Shown: positions 27,510 through 37,369, counted from the stretch's first letter. The stretch is DNA of 64,000 nucleotides from Psychrobacter urativorans (GCF_001298525.1 NZ_CP012678.1:558001-622000); one strand, 5' to 3'. Numbers and translations are program-made. Notes: generated by a model not told the origin, from the sequence alone.

Positions 27510-28046
27510 TTATTCTGGCGCTGTCATTTCTTGCAGAGCGTTTTTAAAGGTTTGGCTATGGGCGGCATAATGTACAGCAGACGCTTTAATCATAGCGACT
27601 TGCTCATCGGTTAAAGTTTTGACCACTTTTGCAGGCGCGCCCATCACCAAGGAATTATCTGGAATAATTTTACCTTCTGTTACTAAAGCATTAGCGCCAA
27701 TGATACAATTTTTACCGATTTTGGCATTATTCAGTACCACAGCGCCAATGCCAATCAGACTATTATCGCCCACTTCACAGCCATGTAACATCGCTAAATG
27801 CCCAATAGTAACGTAATTACCAATCTGTACGCTAATGCCTGCATCGGTATGAATGACGCTGTTTTCTTGAACATTAGTATAATCACCGATATTAATGCGT
27901 TCAACGTCACCGCGAATCACCGCACCGAACCAAACACTGGCTTGATGCCCTAAATACACATCGCCAATGACCTGCGCTGAATCCGCAACCCAACCATTAA
28001 AAGGCACTGCAAACTCAGGCATTTTGTCTATATATTTTAATATCAT
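27510..28046 (-). CDS. Gamma-class carbonic anhydrase family protein
   Basis: A 178-residue left-handed beta-helix protein of the YrdA/PaaY group. Hexapeptide repeats run from about 20 to 135 (IGDVYLG, IGDYTN, IGNYVT, IGIGAVV, IGKNCI, IGANALV). The three zinc-ligand histidines are H66, H83 and H88 (IHTD, IGHLAMLHG). These proteins often bind Zn or Ni, but carbonic anhydrase activity varies. Start: ATG at 28046, with AAGGA six bases upstream. An open frame extends to 28145, but that part runs through a 15-bp tandem repeat and has no ribosome binding site. Confidence 0.9.
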   Translation of the reverse strand: MILKYIDKMPEFAVPFNGWVADSAQVIGDVYLGHQASVWFGAVIRGDVERINIGDYTNVQENSVIHTDAGISVQIGNYVTIGHLAMLHGCEVGDNSLIGIGAVVLNNAKIGKNCIIGANALVTEGKIIPDNSLVMGAPAKVVKTLTDEQVAMIKASAVHYAAHSQTFKNALQEMTAPE

Positions 28047-28073
28047 GGTCTGTCCTTGGCGTTTGTTAACTTG

Positions 28074-28133
28074 GTATTTATAATACTTAGCAGTTATTAA
28101 TTTATTAGTTATTAATTTGGCATTTATGAATAA
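28074..28133. repeat. Degenerate 15-bp tandem repeat, about four units
   Basis: Units from 28074 (GTATTTATAATACTT), 28089 (AGCAGTTATTAATTT), 28104 (ATTAGTTATTAATTT) and 28119 (GGCATTTATGAATAA). The two central units share 12 of 15 bases; the outer two are weak. It lies about 30 bp upstream of the gamma-carbonic anhydrase start and falls in its promoter/leader region. Confidence 0.6.
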
Positions 28134-28263
28134 GTAAACAGTCATTTATTATCGGAAATTCAGACATTCTGAGTCATGTTAATAAAAGCGTATTCGATAT
28201 CAAGAATGGTATAGGCTTTATAGTACAATCACCCTAAATATAATCCTACTAAGGAATAAAATA

Positions 28264-28812
28264 ATGAACGGCAAAAGATATGCCTCTGTCATCTTGCTAT
28301 CGAGTAGCTTGATGGTAGCCGCTCCTACTTATGCAGGAAATGCCTCCAATACTGAAAGAGCAGGCGATATTATTGCCATAGCGATACCTGCAATTGCCTA
28401 CGGTAGCACGCATTATATGAACGATAAAGAGGGACGTCAGCAATTTTATCACTCATTTGCTGCCAACCTTGGCACGACTTACGCTCTAAAATCAATTATT
28501 GATAAAGAGCGACCAGATGCTAGTGGTAATAATTCATTTCCATCGAGCCATACCTCAGTTGCCTTTCAAGGCGCGAGCTTTATTCATAAACGTTATGGAC
28601 TAGAATATAGTATTCCGGCATATATTGGCGCAGGTTTTGTTGGATATAGTCGAGTAAAAGCAGATAAACATGATGTGTCCGACGTTTTAGCGGGCGCGGC
28701 ATTGGGTATTGCCAGTAGTATGTATCTCACCAAAAGCTATAATGACCAATTATATATCGCACCCTCATTATCTCCAGATTATTATGGATTATCGGTGCAT
28801 TATCAATTTTAA
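28264..28812 (+). CDS. Exported PAP2-family acid phosphatase
   Basis: A 182-residue protein with a signal peptide (cleavage near PTYAG, residue 24). The PAP2 phosphatase signature is complete: KSIIDKERPD (KX6RP-type), FPSSHTS (PSGH-type), and SRVKADKHDVSDV (SRX5HX3D). The family removes phosphate from lipids such as undecaprenyl pyrophosphate or phosphatidic acid, or from soluble esters. With a cleavable signal, small size and the C-terminal end YYGLSVHYQF (terminal Phe, alternating aromatic residues), it may be periplasmic or outer-membrane associated. AAGGA precedes the ATG. Confidence 0.83.
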   Translation: MNGKRYASVILLSSSLMVAAPTYAGNASNTERAGDIIAIAIPAIAYGSTHYMNDKEGRQQFYHSFAANLGTTYALKSIIDKERPDASGNNSFPSSHTSVAFQGASFIHKRYGLEYSIPAYIGAGFVGYSRVKADKHDVSDVLAGAALGIASSMYLTKSYNDQLYIAPSLSPDYYGLSVHYQF

Positions 28813-28860
28813 GCGCTTAACAATTTGCCACCACCTGACAGAATCGGCTGGCTATCTACA

Positions 28861-28879
28861 GCATTATTGTATATAATGC
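28861..28879. promoter_or_regulatory. Inverted repeat over a candidate carA promoter
   Basis: GCATTAT-TGTAT-ATAATGC, perfect 7-bp arms around a 5-base centre, containing a TATAAT hexamer at 28872-28877. It is 233 bp upstream of the carA TTG. No clear -35 box is present 17 bp away, so the promoter assignment is weak; the symmetry is certain. Confidence 0.5.
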
Positions 28880-29111
28880 GCAAAATCTGTGCCTAAGCGA
28901 GCGGACATGATGCGACTTACCCATTCACTACCCTGTGAATTTTGTAGTTCTCATTGATAATGTCTCCTCGCTTTTTTGTGGAAAAAATTTGTGTCTGACC
29001 CTTTTTTTATTGACGTTTAACAGCAGTTATAGCCTCATAAAAGGTGGTTATAAGACAATATTTTAACCAGCAGAACATGATGGCACTCATAAACAACAGC
29101 GGAGGCAAACC

Positions 29112-30353
29112 TTGAATTCATCGACAGAAATACAAGCAATTTTGGCACTAGCAGACGGTACGATTTTTCGCGGTGTGAGTATCGGTAGTGCAGGTCATCG
29201 TGTCGGTGAGGTGGTATTTAATACAGCCATGACAGGCTATCAAGAAATCCTCACTGACCCAAGCTATGCACGCCAGTTGGTAACGCTAACCTATCCACAT
29301 ATCGGTAATACCGGCACCAATAGCGAAGACGCTGAATCGGGTAACAATCATCAAGTATGGGCAGAAGGTCTCATCATTCGTGACTCAACAATGGTGACCT
29401 CAAGCTTCCGTCATTCTGAATCACTCACCGACTATTTAAAACGTAATAATACCGTTGCTATCGCTGAAATTGATACCCGTCAGTTGACGCGTTTATTGCG
29501 TGACAAAGGCGCACAGCACGGCTGTATTATGACTGCCTCAAACGGTGAAACCATCAGCACTACTGATGAGCAACAAGCGATTAAATTGGCGCAAGAATTT
29601 GCTGGAATTTCAGGTATGGACTTGGCAAAAGAGTGCTGCCATCCTGAAGGCTTTGAATGGACAGCGGGTACGTGGGAGTTGTCAGATACGCTGCTCAATC
29701 GCGATATAGCGGGTAGTCATGACAGCGGTACGGGCGGCTTCTTTAAGCATTTGGGCACGCATATTGAGTCAAAATATAATGTCGTGGCTTATGATTTTGG
29801 TAGCAAAACCAATATCCTACGTATGCTCGTTGACCGTGGCTGTCATGTGACCGTTGTGCCTGCACAAACGCCTATCGCAGATGTGCTCGCCATGAATCCA
29901 GATGGTATTTTCTTATCAAATGGTCCTGGTGATCCAGCTGCTTGTGGCTATGCGATTGATGCGGTGCGTCATATTATTGAAGAAACGGATATTCCAACTT
30001 TTGGTATCTGTTTAGGTCATCAGCTGATTGGTCTTGCCAGTGGCGCAAATACCATTAAAATGAAAACAGGTCATCATGGTGCCAATCATCCAGTACAAGA
30101 TTTAGCGTCTGGTACCGTTATGATTACCAGTCAAAATCATGGTTTTGCGGTTGACGAAGACACTTTACCTGCTAATGTAAAAGCCACGCATCGCTCATTA
30201 TTTGATGGTACTAACCAAGGTATCGAACTGACCAATAAGCCTGTCTTTAGCTTCCAAGGTCACCCAGAAGCCAGCCCCGGTCCGCATGATTGTGCGCCAC
30301 TTTTTGATAAATTCATCACTATGATGGAAAACGCTAAGACTGAGCAAGCTTAA
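29112..30353 (+). CDS. carA: Carbamoyl-phosphate synthase small subunit
   Basis: The glutaminase subunit that feeds ammonia to CarB for arginine and pyrimidine synthesis. The 413 residues include the N-terminal CarA domain and the class I glutamine amidotransferase domain with the nucleophile cysteine in FGICLGHQ and the catalytic His/Glu in [13 protein letters not shown]. The start codon is TTG at 29112, unusual but supported by a perfect GGAGG six bases upstream. There is no upstream in-frame ATG with a better site. carB follows after 171 bp, an unusually long gap for this pair. Confidence 0.97.
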   Translation: MNSSTEIQAILALADGTIFRGVSIGSAGHRVGEVVFNTAMTGYQEILTDPSYARQLVTLTYPHIGNTGTNSEDAESGNNHQVWAEGLIIRDSTMVTSSFRHSESLTDYLKRNNTVAIAEIDTRQLTRLLRDKGAQHGCIMTASNGETISTTDEQQAIKLAQEFAGISGMDLAKECCHPEGFEWTAGTWELSDTLLNRDIAGSHDSGTGGFFKHLGTHIESKYNVVAYDFGSKTNILRMLVDRGCHVTVVPAQTPIADVLAMNPDGIFLSNGPGDPAACGYAIDAVRHIIEETDIPTFGICLGHQLIGLASGANTIKMKTGHHGANHPVQDLASGTVMITSQNHGFAVDEDTLPANVKATHRSLFDGTNQGIELTNKPVFSFQGHPEASPGPHDCAPLFDKFITMMENAKTEQA

Positions 30354-30410
30354 ACTATCCGTATCAAAAATAAGTTAGCCCTATCAAAAAATCAGCCATT
30401 AAAAATAAAC

Positions 30411-30438
30411 TAGGCGCTAAGAGCAATCATAGCGCCTA
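30411..30438 (+). promoter_or_regulatory. Hairpin in the carA-carB gap
   Basis: A perfect 9-bp stem TAGGCGCTA / TAGCGCCTA around a 10-base loop, in the middle of the 171-bp gap. No T run follows on the plus strand, so it does not look like a full terminator. It could protect or process the mRNA or adjust the CarA:CarB ratio. The 50 bases before it contain degenerate TATCAAAAATAA-like repeats. Confidence 0.55.
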
Positions 30439-30524
30439 CAGTCGCAACATATAAACAGTCACAGCAAACAAAATTCAAAGTACATCTTAATTAAAATATC
30501 ACTCAAACGAAGGTAGCCCTAACT

Positions 30525-33500
30525 ATGCCAAAACGTACCGACATAAAAAGTATTCTTATCATTGGCGCAGGTCCTATCGTCATCGGTCAAGCGTGCGAGT
30601 TTGACTATTCAGGCGCACAAGCATGTAAAGCTCTAAAAGAAGAAGGCTACCGCGTCATCTTGGTCAACTCAAATCCTGCCACCATCATGACTGACCCAGC
30701 GATGGCAGATGCCACTTATATTGAGCCGATTACGTGGCAGACGGTTGAGCAAATCATCGCCAAAGAACGCCCTGACGCTATCTTGCCAACGATGGGCGGA
30801 CAAACAGCGTTAAATTGTGCTTTAGAATTAGACAAGCATGGCGTATTGACCAAATACAATTGCGAATTGATTGGCGCGACCAAAGAGTCAATCGAGATGG
30901 CAGAAGACCGCAACTTGTTTGATAAAGCCATGAAGCGTATTGGGCTTGAATGTCCACGTGCTGAAACCGCTGAAACTATGGAAGAAGCGTTTATTACCCA
31001 AGAAAAAATGGGCTATCCGTGTATCATTCGTCCGTCATTTACCATGGGCGGTTCAGGTGGCGGTATCGCTTATAATCGCGATGAATTTATCGAGATTTGC
31101 GAGCGCGGTTTTGACTTATCGCCAAACCATCAGTTACTTATTGATGAGTCATTGATTGGTTGGAAAGAATACGAGATGGAAGTGGTTCGTGACAAAAATG
31201 ACAACTGCATCATCATCTGTGCGATTGAAAACTTTGACCCGATGGGCGTGCATACAGGCGACTCTATCACGATTGCGCCCGCGCAAACGTTGACAGACAA
31301 AGAATATCAAATCATGCGTAACGCCTCAATCGCCGTATTGCGCGAGATTGGTGTTGAAACAGGTGGATCAAACGTGCAGTTTGGTATCGACCCTGAAACG
31401 GGTCGTATGGTCGTCATTGAGATGAATCCACGCGTATCGCGTTCATCCGCATTGGCATCAAAAGCGACTGGCTTCCCGATTGCTAAAATCGCCGCCAAAC
31501 TAGCGATTGGTTATACCTTAGATGAATTGCAAAATGACATCACTGGTGGCAAAACCCCTGCCAGCTTTGAGCCTGCACTTGACTATGTCGTTACCAAGAT
31601 TCCACGCTTTAACTTTGAAAAATTCCCACAAGCGGATAATGTCTTATCAACGCAAATGAAGTCCGTTGGTGAAGTGATGGCAATTGGTCGTAACTTCCAA
31701 GAATCCATGCAAAAAGCCTTACGTGGCATGGAAACTGGCTCGGACGGTTTTGATGAGCAAATTGACTTAACCCAAGTCCCTGCTGATAAAGCCCGCAACG
31801 AAATTACCAACCGTCTAACTATCCCAACGCCAGAGCGCATCTACTATGTTGCTGACGCTTTCCGTATTGGTATGAGCGTTGATGACGTCTTTAATTTAAC
31901 CAAAATTGACCCATGGTTCTTAGTACAAATTGAAGATATCGTCAAGACAGAAGCGACGGTTAAAACATTAGGCTTTGGCGGTTTAACTGAGAATAATTTA
32001 CGTCGATTTAAACGTAAAGGCTTATCTGACTTACGTTTGGCGAAATTACTTGGCGTCTCACAAAAGCAATTGCGTGCTAAGCGTTGGGATTTAGGCGTAC
32101 ATCCGGTTTATAAGCGCGTTGATACTTGTGCAGCTGAATTTGAAACCAGCACCGCTTATATGTACTCAACTTATGATAGCGAATGTGAAGCCAAACCGAC
32201 TGACAAGAAAAAAATCATGGTCATCGGTAGTGGTCCAAACCGTATCGGTCAAGGTATCGAGTTTGACTATTGCTGTGTGCACGCGGCACTTGCGATGCGT
32301 GAAGACGGCTACGAGACCATCATGGTCAACTGTAACCCTGAAACGGTTTCAACTGATTATGACATCTCAGACCGCTTGTATTTTGAGCCAATTACGTTAG
32401 AAGACGTGTTAGAAATTGTCCGTATTGAGCAGCCTGATGGCGTTATCGTGCAATTTGGTGGGCAAACCCCATTGAAATTGGCACGTGCCCTTGAAGCCGC
32501 TGGTGTTAAAATCATCGGTACTAGCCCTGATGCCATTGACCGTGCTGAAGACCGTGAACGCTTCCAACATATGATTCAGCAGTTAAATCTAACTCAACCA
32601 ACTAATGCGCTTGCTACTAGCTTAGAAGATGGCTTGGTTAAAGCAAAAGATGTGGGTTATCCACTGGTTGTACGCCCATCATACGTCCTTGGCGGTCGTG
32701 CTATGGAAATCGTTTATAACGAAGACGAGCTAAAACATTACCTGCGTACTGCTGTTCAAGCTTCTAATGAAGCGCCTGTATTGCTTGACCGTTTCTTAGA
32801 CGATGCCATCGAGGTTGACGTCGATTGTATCTGTGACGGTACGGATGTGGTCATTGGCGGTATCATGCAGCATATCGAACAAGCAGGCGTGCACTCAGGT
32901 GATTCAGCATGTTCATTGCCACCGTATTCATTATCAGAAGAATTATGTAATGTGATGCGCGCACAAACCGTTGCCATGGCAAAAGAGCTTGGTGTGGTTG
33001 GTTTGATGAACGTGCAGTTCGCGGTCAAAGGCGAAACCGTTTATATCTTAGAAGTGAATCCACGTGCCGCGCGTACCGTGCCGTTTGTTTCTAAATGTAT
33101 TGGTACGTCATTGGCTAAAGTTGCCGCACGTTGTATGGCAGGCACGTCACTAAAAGACCAAGGTTTTACCAAAGAAATCGTGCCTTCTTTCTTTGCCGTC
33201 AAAGAAGCAGTCTTCCCGTTTGCTAAATTCCCTGGTGTCGATCCAATCTTGAGCCCTGAGATGAAATCAACAGGTGAAGTGATGGGCGTGGGCAAAACCT
33301 TTGGCGAAGCGTTCTACAAAGCCATTATCGGTAGTAATGAGCGTTTGCCAGGTTTGCCGACTGAAGGCGAAACCAAAACCGTCTTTATCTCTGTACGCGA
33401 TAGCGACAAAGAACAAATTACCCCTATTGCGCGTCAGCTTATCGACTACGGCTTTAACATTGTCGCGACTACGGGTACGCAAAAAGTATTGGCTGCCAAC

Positions 33501-33788
33501 GGTATTGACTGTAAGCAAATCAATAAAGTCACCGAAGGGCGTCCACATATCGTTGATGCGCTAAAAAATGGCAAAATCGACCTGATTATTAACACCACCG
33601 AAGGCAAGCAAGCGCAAGAGGATTCGTTCTCTATCCGCCGTAGTGCCCTGCAAGGTAAAGTGTTCTACGTCACGACATTGGGCGCAGCAGATGCCGTTTG
33701 TAAATCTTATGCGATTGACTTGCCGTTTGAAGTCTATAAATTGCAAGATTTACATGCACAAGCAAAGGGTCTTGACGTCGCCGAATAA
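30525..33788 (+). CDS. carB: Carbamoyl-phosphate synthase large subunit
   Basis: The 1087-residue synthetase subunit makes carbamoyl phosphate from bicarbonate, ammonia and two ATP. It shows the typical internal duplication: two ATP-grasp halves beginning with [19 protein letters not shown] and [19 protein letters not shown], each with EMNPR/EVNPR metal-site motifs. The C-terminal MGS-like allosteric domain (from about 950, [10 protein letters not shown]) is where UMP, IMP and ornithine act in E. coli. AAGGTAG lies before the ATG. A terminator-like hairpin follows, then greA. Confidence 0.98.
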   Translation: MPKRTDIKSILIIGAGPIVIGQACEFDYSGAQACKALKEEGYRVILVNSNPATIMTDPAMADATYIEPITWQTVEQIIAKERPDAILPTMGGQTALNCALELDKHGVLTKYNCELIGATKESIEMAEDRNLFDKAMKRIGLECPRAETAETMEEAFITQEKMGYPCIIRPSFTMGGSGGGIAYNRDEFIEICERGFDLSPNHQLLIDESLIGWKEYEMEVVRDKNDNCIIICAIENFDPMGVHTGDSITIAPAQTLTDKEYQIMRNASIAVLREIGVETGGSNVQFGIDPETGRMVVIEMNPRVSRSSALASKATGFPIAKIAAKLAIGYTLDELQNDITGGKTPASFEPALDYVVTKIPRFNFEKFPQADNVLSTQMKSVGEVMAIGRNFQESMQKALRGMETGSDGFDEQIDLTQVPADKARNEITNRLTIPTPERIYYVADAFRIGMSVDDVFNLTKIDPWFLVQIEDIVKTEATVKTLGFGGLTENNLRRFKRKGLSDLRLAKLLGVSQKQLRAKRWDLGVHPVYKRVDTCAAEFETSTAYMYSTYDSECEAKPTDKKKIMVIGSGPNRIGQGIEFDYCCVHAALAMREDGYETIMVNCNPETVSTDYDISDRLYFEPITLEDVLEIVRIEQPDGVIVQFGGQTPLKLARALEAAGVKIIGTSPDAIDRAEDRERFQHMIQQLNLTQPTNALATSLEDGLVKAKDVGYPLVVRPSYVLGGRAMEIVYNEDELKHYLRTAVQASNEAPVLLDRFLDDAIEVDVDCICDGTDVVIGGIMQHIEQAGVHSGDSACSLPPYSLSEELCNVMRAQTVAMAKELGVVGLMNVQFAVKGETVYILEVNPRAARTVPFVSKCIGTSLAKVAARCMAGTSLKDQGFTKEIVPSFFAVKEAVFPFAKFPGVDPILSPEMKSTGEVMGVGKTFGEAFYKAIIGSNERLPGLPTEGETKTVFISVRDSDKEQITPIARQLIDYGFNIVATTGTQKVLAANGIDCKQINKVTEGRPHIVDALKNGKIDLIINTTEGKQAQEDSFSIRRSALQGKVFYVTTLGAADAVCKSYAIDLPFEVYKLQDLHAQAKGLDVAE

Positions 33789-33841
33789 ATTCAGTAAATT
33801 AGACGTCACGAATTAACTTATTATTAATGTCTTATGAATAC

Positions 33842-33880
33842 CTAAAAAGCATAGTGGCTGAACAGCTACTATGCTTTTTA
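33842..33880 (+). terminator. Intrinsic terminator after carB
   Basis: AAAAAGCATAGTGGCTG pairs with CAGCTACTATGCTTTTT (one G-T wobble), loop AA, ending in a T run. It separates carAB from greA. Confidence 0.88.
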
Positions 33881-33963
33881 TTACGTACGTTTATAGTGTG
33901 CGGGCATGGTACAACAATGTGCCGCCACGCTTCTCTCATACCCATAGCAATAATACCGTCACA

Positions 33964-33996
33964 CATCACACCATCTCATCATGAGGTGGTGTGATG
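33964..33996. promoter_or_regulatory. 33-base near-perfect palindrome upstream of greA
   Basis: CATCACACCA (33964-33973) pairs with TGGTGTGATG (33987-33996), T-G wobbles, and the inner CTCAT pairs with ATGAG around a central C at 33980. It ends 21 bp before the greA ATG and 10 bp before the ribosome binding site (AAGG). No T run follows, so it is not a terminator. An operator or an mRNA leader hairpin both fit. Confidence 0.75.
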
Positions 33997-34017
33997 GTGT
34001 TGGTTTAAGGAAAAAAT

Positions 34018-34494
34018 ATGCAACGTTACCCAATGACTCCGCAAGGACATGCCGCTTTAGAGGCCGAATTAAAACAATTAAAAAGTATTGACCGCCCACG
34101 TATCACTGCCTCTATCGCAGAAGCGCGCGAACATGGCGACTTAAAAGAAAATGCTGAATATCATGCTGCTCGTGAACAACAAGGATTTTGTGAAGCGCGT
34201 ATCCGTGACATCGAAGCCAAACTTGGTGGCGCACAGGTCATCGATCCGGCAACGCTGCCGCAAGAAGGGCGCGTCGTCTTTGGTGTGACCGTCGTTATTG
34301 AAAATATGGATACCGAAGAAGAAAAACAATACAAAATCGTTGGTGATGATGAAGCGGATTTTAAATCAGGCAAAATATCTGTCAACTCACCGATTGCGCG
34401 TGGTCTGATTGGTAAATCTAAAGGTGATGAAGCACGTATTGAAACCCCAAGAGGTGTGGTTGAATACGAAATCATGGAAGTGGTTTACGGTTAA
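34018..34494 (+). CDS. greA: Transcription elongation factor GreA
   Basis: A 158-residue protein that enters the RNA polymerase secondary channel and stimulates cleavage of backtracked RNA. The N-terminal antiparallel coiled coil spans about 1-76 with the acidic tip region [24 protein letters not shown] sequence (here [20 protein letters not shown]). The C-terminal FKBP-like domain spans 80-158 ([24 protein letters not shown]). It follows carAB, a common order in gammaproteobacteria, but has its own leader with a 33-base palindrome. The ribosome binding site AAGG is seven bases before the ATG. Confidence 0.97.
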   Translation: MQRYPMTPQGHAALEAELKQLKSIDRPRITASIAEAREHGDLKENAEYHAAREQQGFCEARIRDIEAKLGGAQVIDPATLPQEGRVVFGVTVVIENMDTEEEKQYKIVGDDEADFKSGKISVNSPIARGLIGKSKGDEARIETPRGVVEYEIMEVVYG

Positions 34495-34672
34495 TCCTAA
34501 CGGTAGCAATGTTGATCGCATTAGCCATGCTAGCAGATTGCATGGCATACTCATAAATTACAAAATGCTGCTGTTTTTACAATCAGGTTATAGCAGATAA
34601 TCGTTTAGATTTAAACTAAACAAATAACGCGAGCTTTTTTTGTGGTGACATAAAAGCAATCATGATAAATAC

Positions 34673-34720
34673 TGCCCTCGTAACGAACGCCGATAAGCGG
34701 TTCGTTGCGAGGGTTTTGTT
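34673..34720 (+). terminator. Intrinsic terminator downstream of greA
   Basis: CCCTCGTAACGAAC pairs with GTTCGTTGCGAGGG (one wobble), loop of about 11 bases, then TTTTGTTTAT. The distance from greA is 180 bp, so the greA transcript has a long 3' end. Confidence 0.88.
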
Positions 34721-34774
34721 TATCAAACAAACCACTCTTCTCTTATAATTATAAAAAAGGAAAGTATCAATCCT

Positions 34775-35662
34775 ATGATAACTCTTAAAACTAAAACTAC
34801 TCAAAAAATAAAGGCAACGGCTACCCTGACCCTAATGGCAAGCAGCTTGTTCATTATCAGCGCTCATGCTGCGCCTGACCTTATTATCGCCCCAGGTGCA
34901 ACGAACAGCACCACCATTGTTGAGCAAAGCGCTAACGGTGAAGTGGCAATCATTACCGCTACTCCCAATAGTATCAGTATGCAAAATGGTATGCCTTATG
35001 CAGTCACCCAAGTGACCAACATCCCACGCTATACGGTACGTCAAAATGGCGCTTTGCAAAGTGTTAACAACCCAATCTTGGTCAGTCAAAATAATGTGAT
35101 AAGCACAGGCACAACCGTTACTACCTTGCCTTTAAATACAATTCCAGTCACCAAGCAAATGACCCCAGTCGGTGTTATTACCACGCCTGTTAATACCGTA
35201 GCGCAAGCACTACCCATAACGACCAACAATACGATAGCGGTTACGACAACTTCACTGGATACCTTGCAATTAAAACCTGTATTTAGCACTCCAAACGTGG
35301 TCTCTGCCAATACGAAAGTTATGAAAATTCTCAAAAATAGAGAAGGTGTTGAGTTCGCCGTCCCTGCCAATCATATTGCCGCTGGTGACATTATCGAATA
35401 TCACACCGTTTATACCAATACGACCGCAACACCGGTCAATAATATCAATGCCACCGTTTCTCTACCCAATAACGTCAAACTGGTGTCTTTAAATAGTCCG
35501 CTGCCAACGCTCGCCACCATCAATGGTAATACCTACCAAACCATCGGACAAGTAAGCACATCTACCTTAATTCAAGAACCGTATACAGGCTTACAATGGA
35601 ATCTAGTCAATCTTGATGCCAATGCCGCTCAGACGGTCGTGATTCGCGCCACTGTGCAATAA
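34775..35662 (+). CDS. Exported protein with a DUF11-like C-terminal domain
   Basis: A 295-residue protein with a signal peptide (cleavage at SAHAA, about residue 32-33). Residues 35-180 are Thr/Asn/Val-rich with repeated TT, VNT and ITT segments and look disordered or beta-rich. Residues 190-295 (VPANHIAAGDIIEYHTVYTNTT, VNNINATVSLPNNVKLV, LQWNLVNLDANAAQTVVIRATV) have the pattern of DUF11-type extracellular beta-sandwich repeats. It has no cysteines that I see. It is probably periplasmic or surface-exposed with structural or adhesive function, but this is inference. It has its own terminators on both sides. Confidence 0.75.
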   Translation: MITLKTKTTQKIKATATLTLMASSLFIISAHAAPDLIIAPGATNSTTIVEQSANGEVAIITATPNSISMQNGMPYAVTQVTNIPRYTVRQNGALQSVNNPILVSQNNVISTGTTVTTLPLNTIPVTKQMTPVGVITTPVNTVAQALPITTNNTIAVTTTSLDTLQLKPVFSTPNVVSANTKVMKILKNREGVEFAVPANHIAAGDIIEYHTVYTNTTATPVNNINATVSLPNNVKLVSLNSPLPTLATINGNTYQTIGQVSTSTLIQEPYTGLQWNLVNLDANAAQTVVIRATVQ

Positions 35663-35699
35663 ATAACATCTGCTTATCACATGACATCGTCTTAATATT

Positions 35700-35727
35700 A
35701 AAAGGTCTTTTTAAAAGACCTTTTTTG
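35700..35727 (+). terminator. Intrinsic terminator after the DUF11-like gene
   Basis: AAAGGTCTTTT pairs with AAAAGACCTTT in a compact hairpin, followed by T6 and G. Confidence 0.9.
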
Positions 35728-35731
35728 TGGC

Positions 35732-35779
35732 TATTATTTTTGAGTGGTATTATTTTTAGGTACTGTTTTTGGATACTGT
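35732..35779. repeat. Degenerate 16-bp tandem repeat, three units
   Basis: TATTATTTTTGAGTGG (35732), TATTATTTTTAGGTAC (35748) and TGTTTTTGGATACTGT (35764). The first two units share 11 of 16 bases; the third is weak. It lies directly behind a terminator. Confidence 0.5.
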
Positions 35780-35983
35780 TATCTGCTAAATAGCTATTAA
35801 AAGGGCTGCGCTAAAAACGCGATGAAATAACAGCGGTATGATGGCGAATAATCATAAAAAATTATAAGGTGATAGACTCATTCTACCAGCCATGATTTAT
35901 ATAAGATGGCTTGATGGTTGAGTTTTGGCTATTTTTGATTGACAATAGCAGCTTAATATTATCAACGGATATTTACCGCCATT

Positions 35984-37324
35984 ATGATAGTGATGCGCTT
36001 ATTATCGTCTTTAAAACATGATGAATCCGAACGGGGTATCTTTTATCTTGGGCGTGCATTGGTTAAAAATGGTCATACATCGATTATCGTCTCCAGCGCT
36101 GATGACGATAACGATTTGGTAAAACGTCTAGAGCGTGATGGTAACCTCTATCATCAACTACATATGTATAAAAAATCATGGATGGCGCTGTTACAAGTTG
36201 CACCATTGCGACATCTAATTGAGCAATATAATCCTGACGTCATTCACGTTCACTCGCGCACGCCAGCGTGGATATTGCATTTAGCGCTGCGCCGCGCCCG
36301 TGTTAAAACCAGACCAAAAATCGTCTCCACGATGTATGGTTTTTATCCCATTAATAAATATTCGCAAGCGCTGCTCGATGTCGATACGGTTATTACCGTG
36401 TCTGATAGTGTGACCAATTATCTAAAAAAAGGGTTGCGTCATGAGCATATTAGTCCCAAAGTCATCAAACGTATCTACCGCGGTATTGATATACGCCGTT
36501 ATCCTTATCGCCACAATCCCTCGGTATATTGGCTTCGGCACATCTTTGCAGAATATCCTGAGCTTGAAAATAAAAAATGGCTGGTCTTTCCAACGGTTAT
36601 CGGCAATGAATATGGACAAGAATGGCTCATCGATATATTAGGCAACCTCAAAGAACAATTTCCTAATATTCACGCCATCATTATGGATGAAGATTATAGA
36701 GAGGGAGATGTGGCACACGAGGATTTTCGCCAGCGCAGCAATACCCTGAATCTTGGTGAAAACATTACTTATGTCGGCAGCAAGCGTAATGATATGCGCG
36801 AATGGCTATCCGCAGCAAACATCGTGATGGCACTGGCTAACCAACCAGAATCTATCGGTATCAATGCCCTGCAAGCCATTCATTTAGGAACGCCCGTGAT
36901 TGGTTGGGATCAAGCGGCATTTAGTGAGATTTTAAAGCCGCTTTATCCGCAAGGCTTGGTCAAAAAATACAATGCCCATGCCTTATGTAAAGCGGTTAAA
37001 AACCAGCTCGAAGGCGTGACTCGTCCTGAAATGACTGACCAATTTACCATGCGCGAGATGATTAAAGAGACCCTTGCGGTCTACTATGATTTATACGAGC
37101 AGACGTTAGAAGAACAGCAACTCATAAAGACCAGTCAAGCATCACACAAACTGACGAAAAACATGAAGTCAGTGTTTAGTAACACTATCGAAACGGCGGA
37201 GCAAGCGCCTACTAAAGTCAATATACAAAAGACGACAGCAGTGGCTATCTCACTTGTCAAACCAAAATCAGCAACTGATGCCGATACTCCGCAAGCGCCT
37301 ATCGTAAAACCACCGCAGAAATAG
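35984..37324 (+). CDS. GT-B glycosyltransferase, family 4-like
   Basis: A 446-residue cytosolic or membrane-peripheral glycosyltransferase. The N-terminal Rossmann half runs from MRLLSSLKHDESERGIFYLGRALVKNGH to DVIHVHSRTPAW (HVHS acceptor-side motif) and VITVSDSV. The C-terminal half has GNEYGQEWLIDIL and the nucleotide-sugar motif ESIGINALQAIHLGTPVIG (EX7E-type). The last 60 residues are a Lys/Thr/Ala/Pro-rich tail that is probably disordered. Sugar and acceptor cannot be assigned; envelope polysaccharide or LOS synthesis is typical. No other polysaccharide genes are nearby. The ribosome binding site is weak. Confidence 0.83.
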   Translation: MIVMRLLSSLKHDESERGIFYLGRALVKNGHTSIIVSSADDDNDLVKRLERDGNLYHQLHMYKKSWMALLQVAPLRHLIEQYNPDVIHVHSRTPAWILHLALRRARVKTRPKIVSTMYGFYPINKYSQALLDVDTVITVSDSVTNYLKKGLRHEHISPKVIKRIYRGIDIRRYPYRHNPSVYWLRHIFAEYPELENKKWLVFPTVIGNEYGQEWLIDILGNLKEQFPNIHAIIMDEDYREGDVAHEDFRQRSNTLNLGENITYVGSKRNDMREWLSAANIVMALANQPESIGINALQAIHLGTPVIGWDQAAFSEILKPLYPQGLVKKYNAHALCKAVKNQLEGVTRPEMTDQFTMREMIKETLAVYYDLYEQTLEEQQLIKTSQASHKLTKNMKSVFSNTIETAEQAPTKVNIQKTTAVAISLVKPKSATDADTPQAPIVKPPQK

Positions 37325-37369
37325 TCTTTATAAAAAGAGCTTATAGAGTCAATGGATAAAACAAATAGA

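Larger units (their letters stand above)
35663..35983. other. Gap between the DUF11-like gene and the glycosyltransferase
   Basis: About 320 bp without a gene. It contains a terminator (35700-35726) and a 16-bp degenerate repeat (35732-35779), both listed separately. The remaining 200 bp are AT-rich with no clear promoter. Confidence 0.5.
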
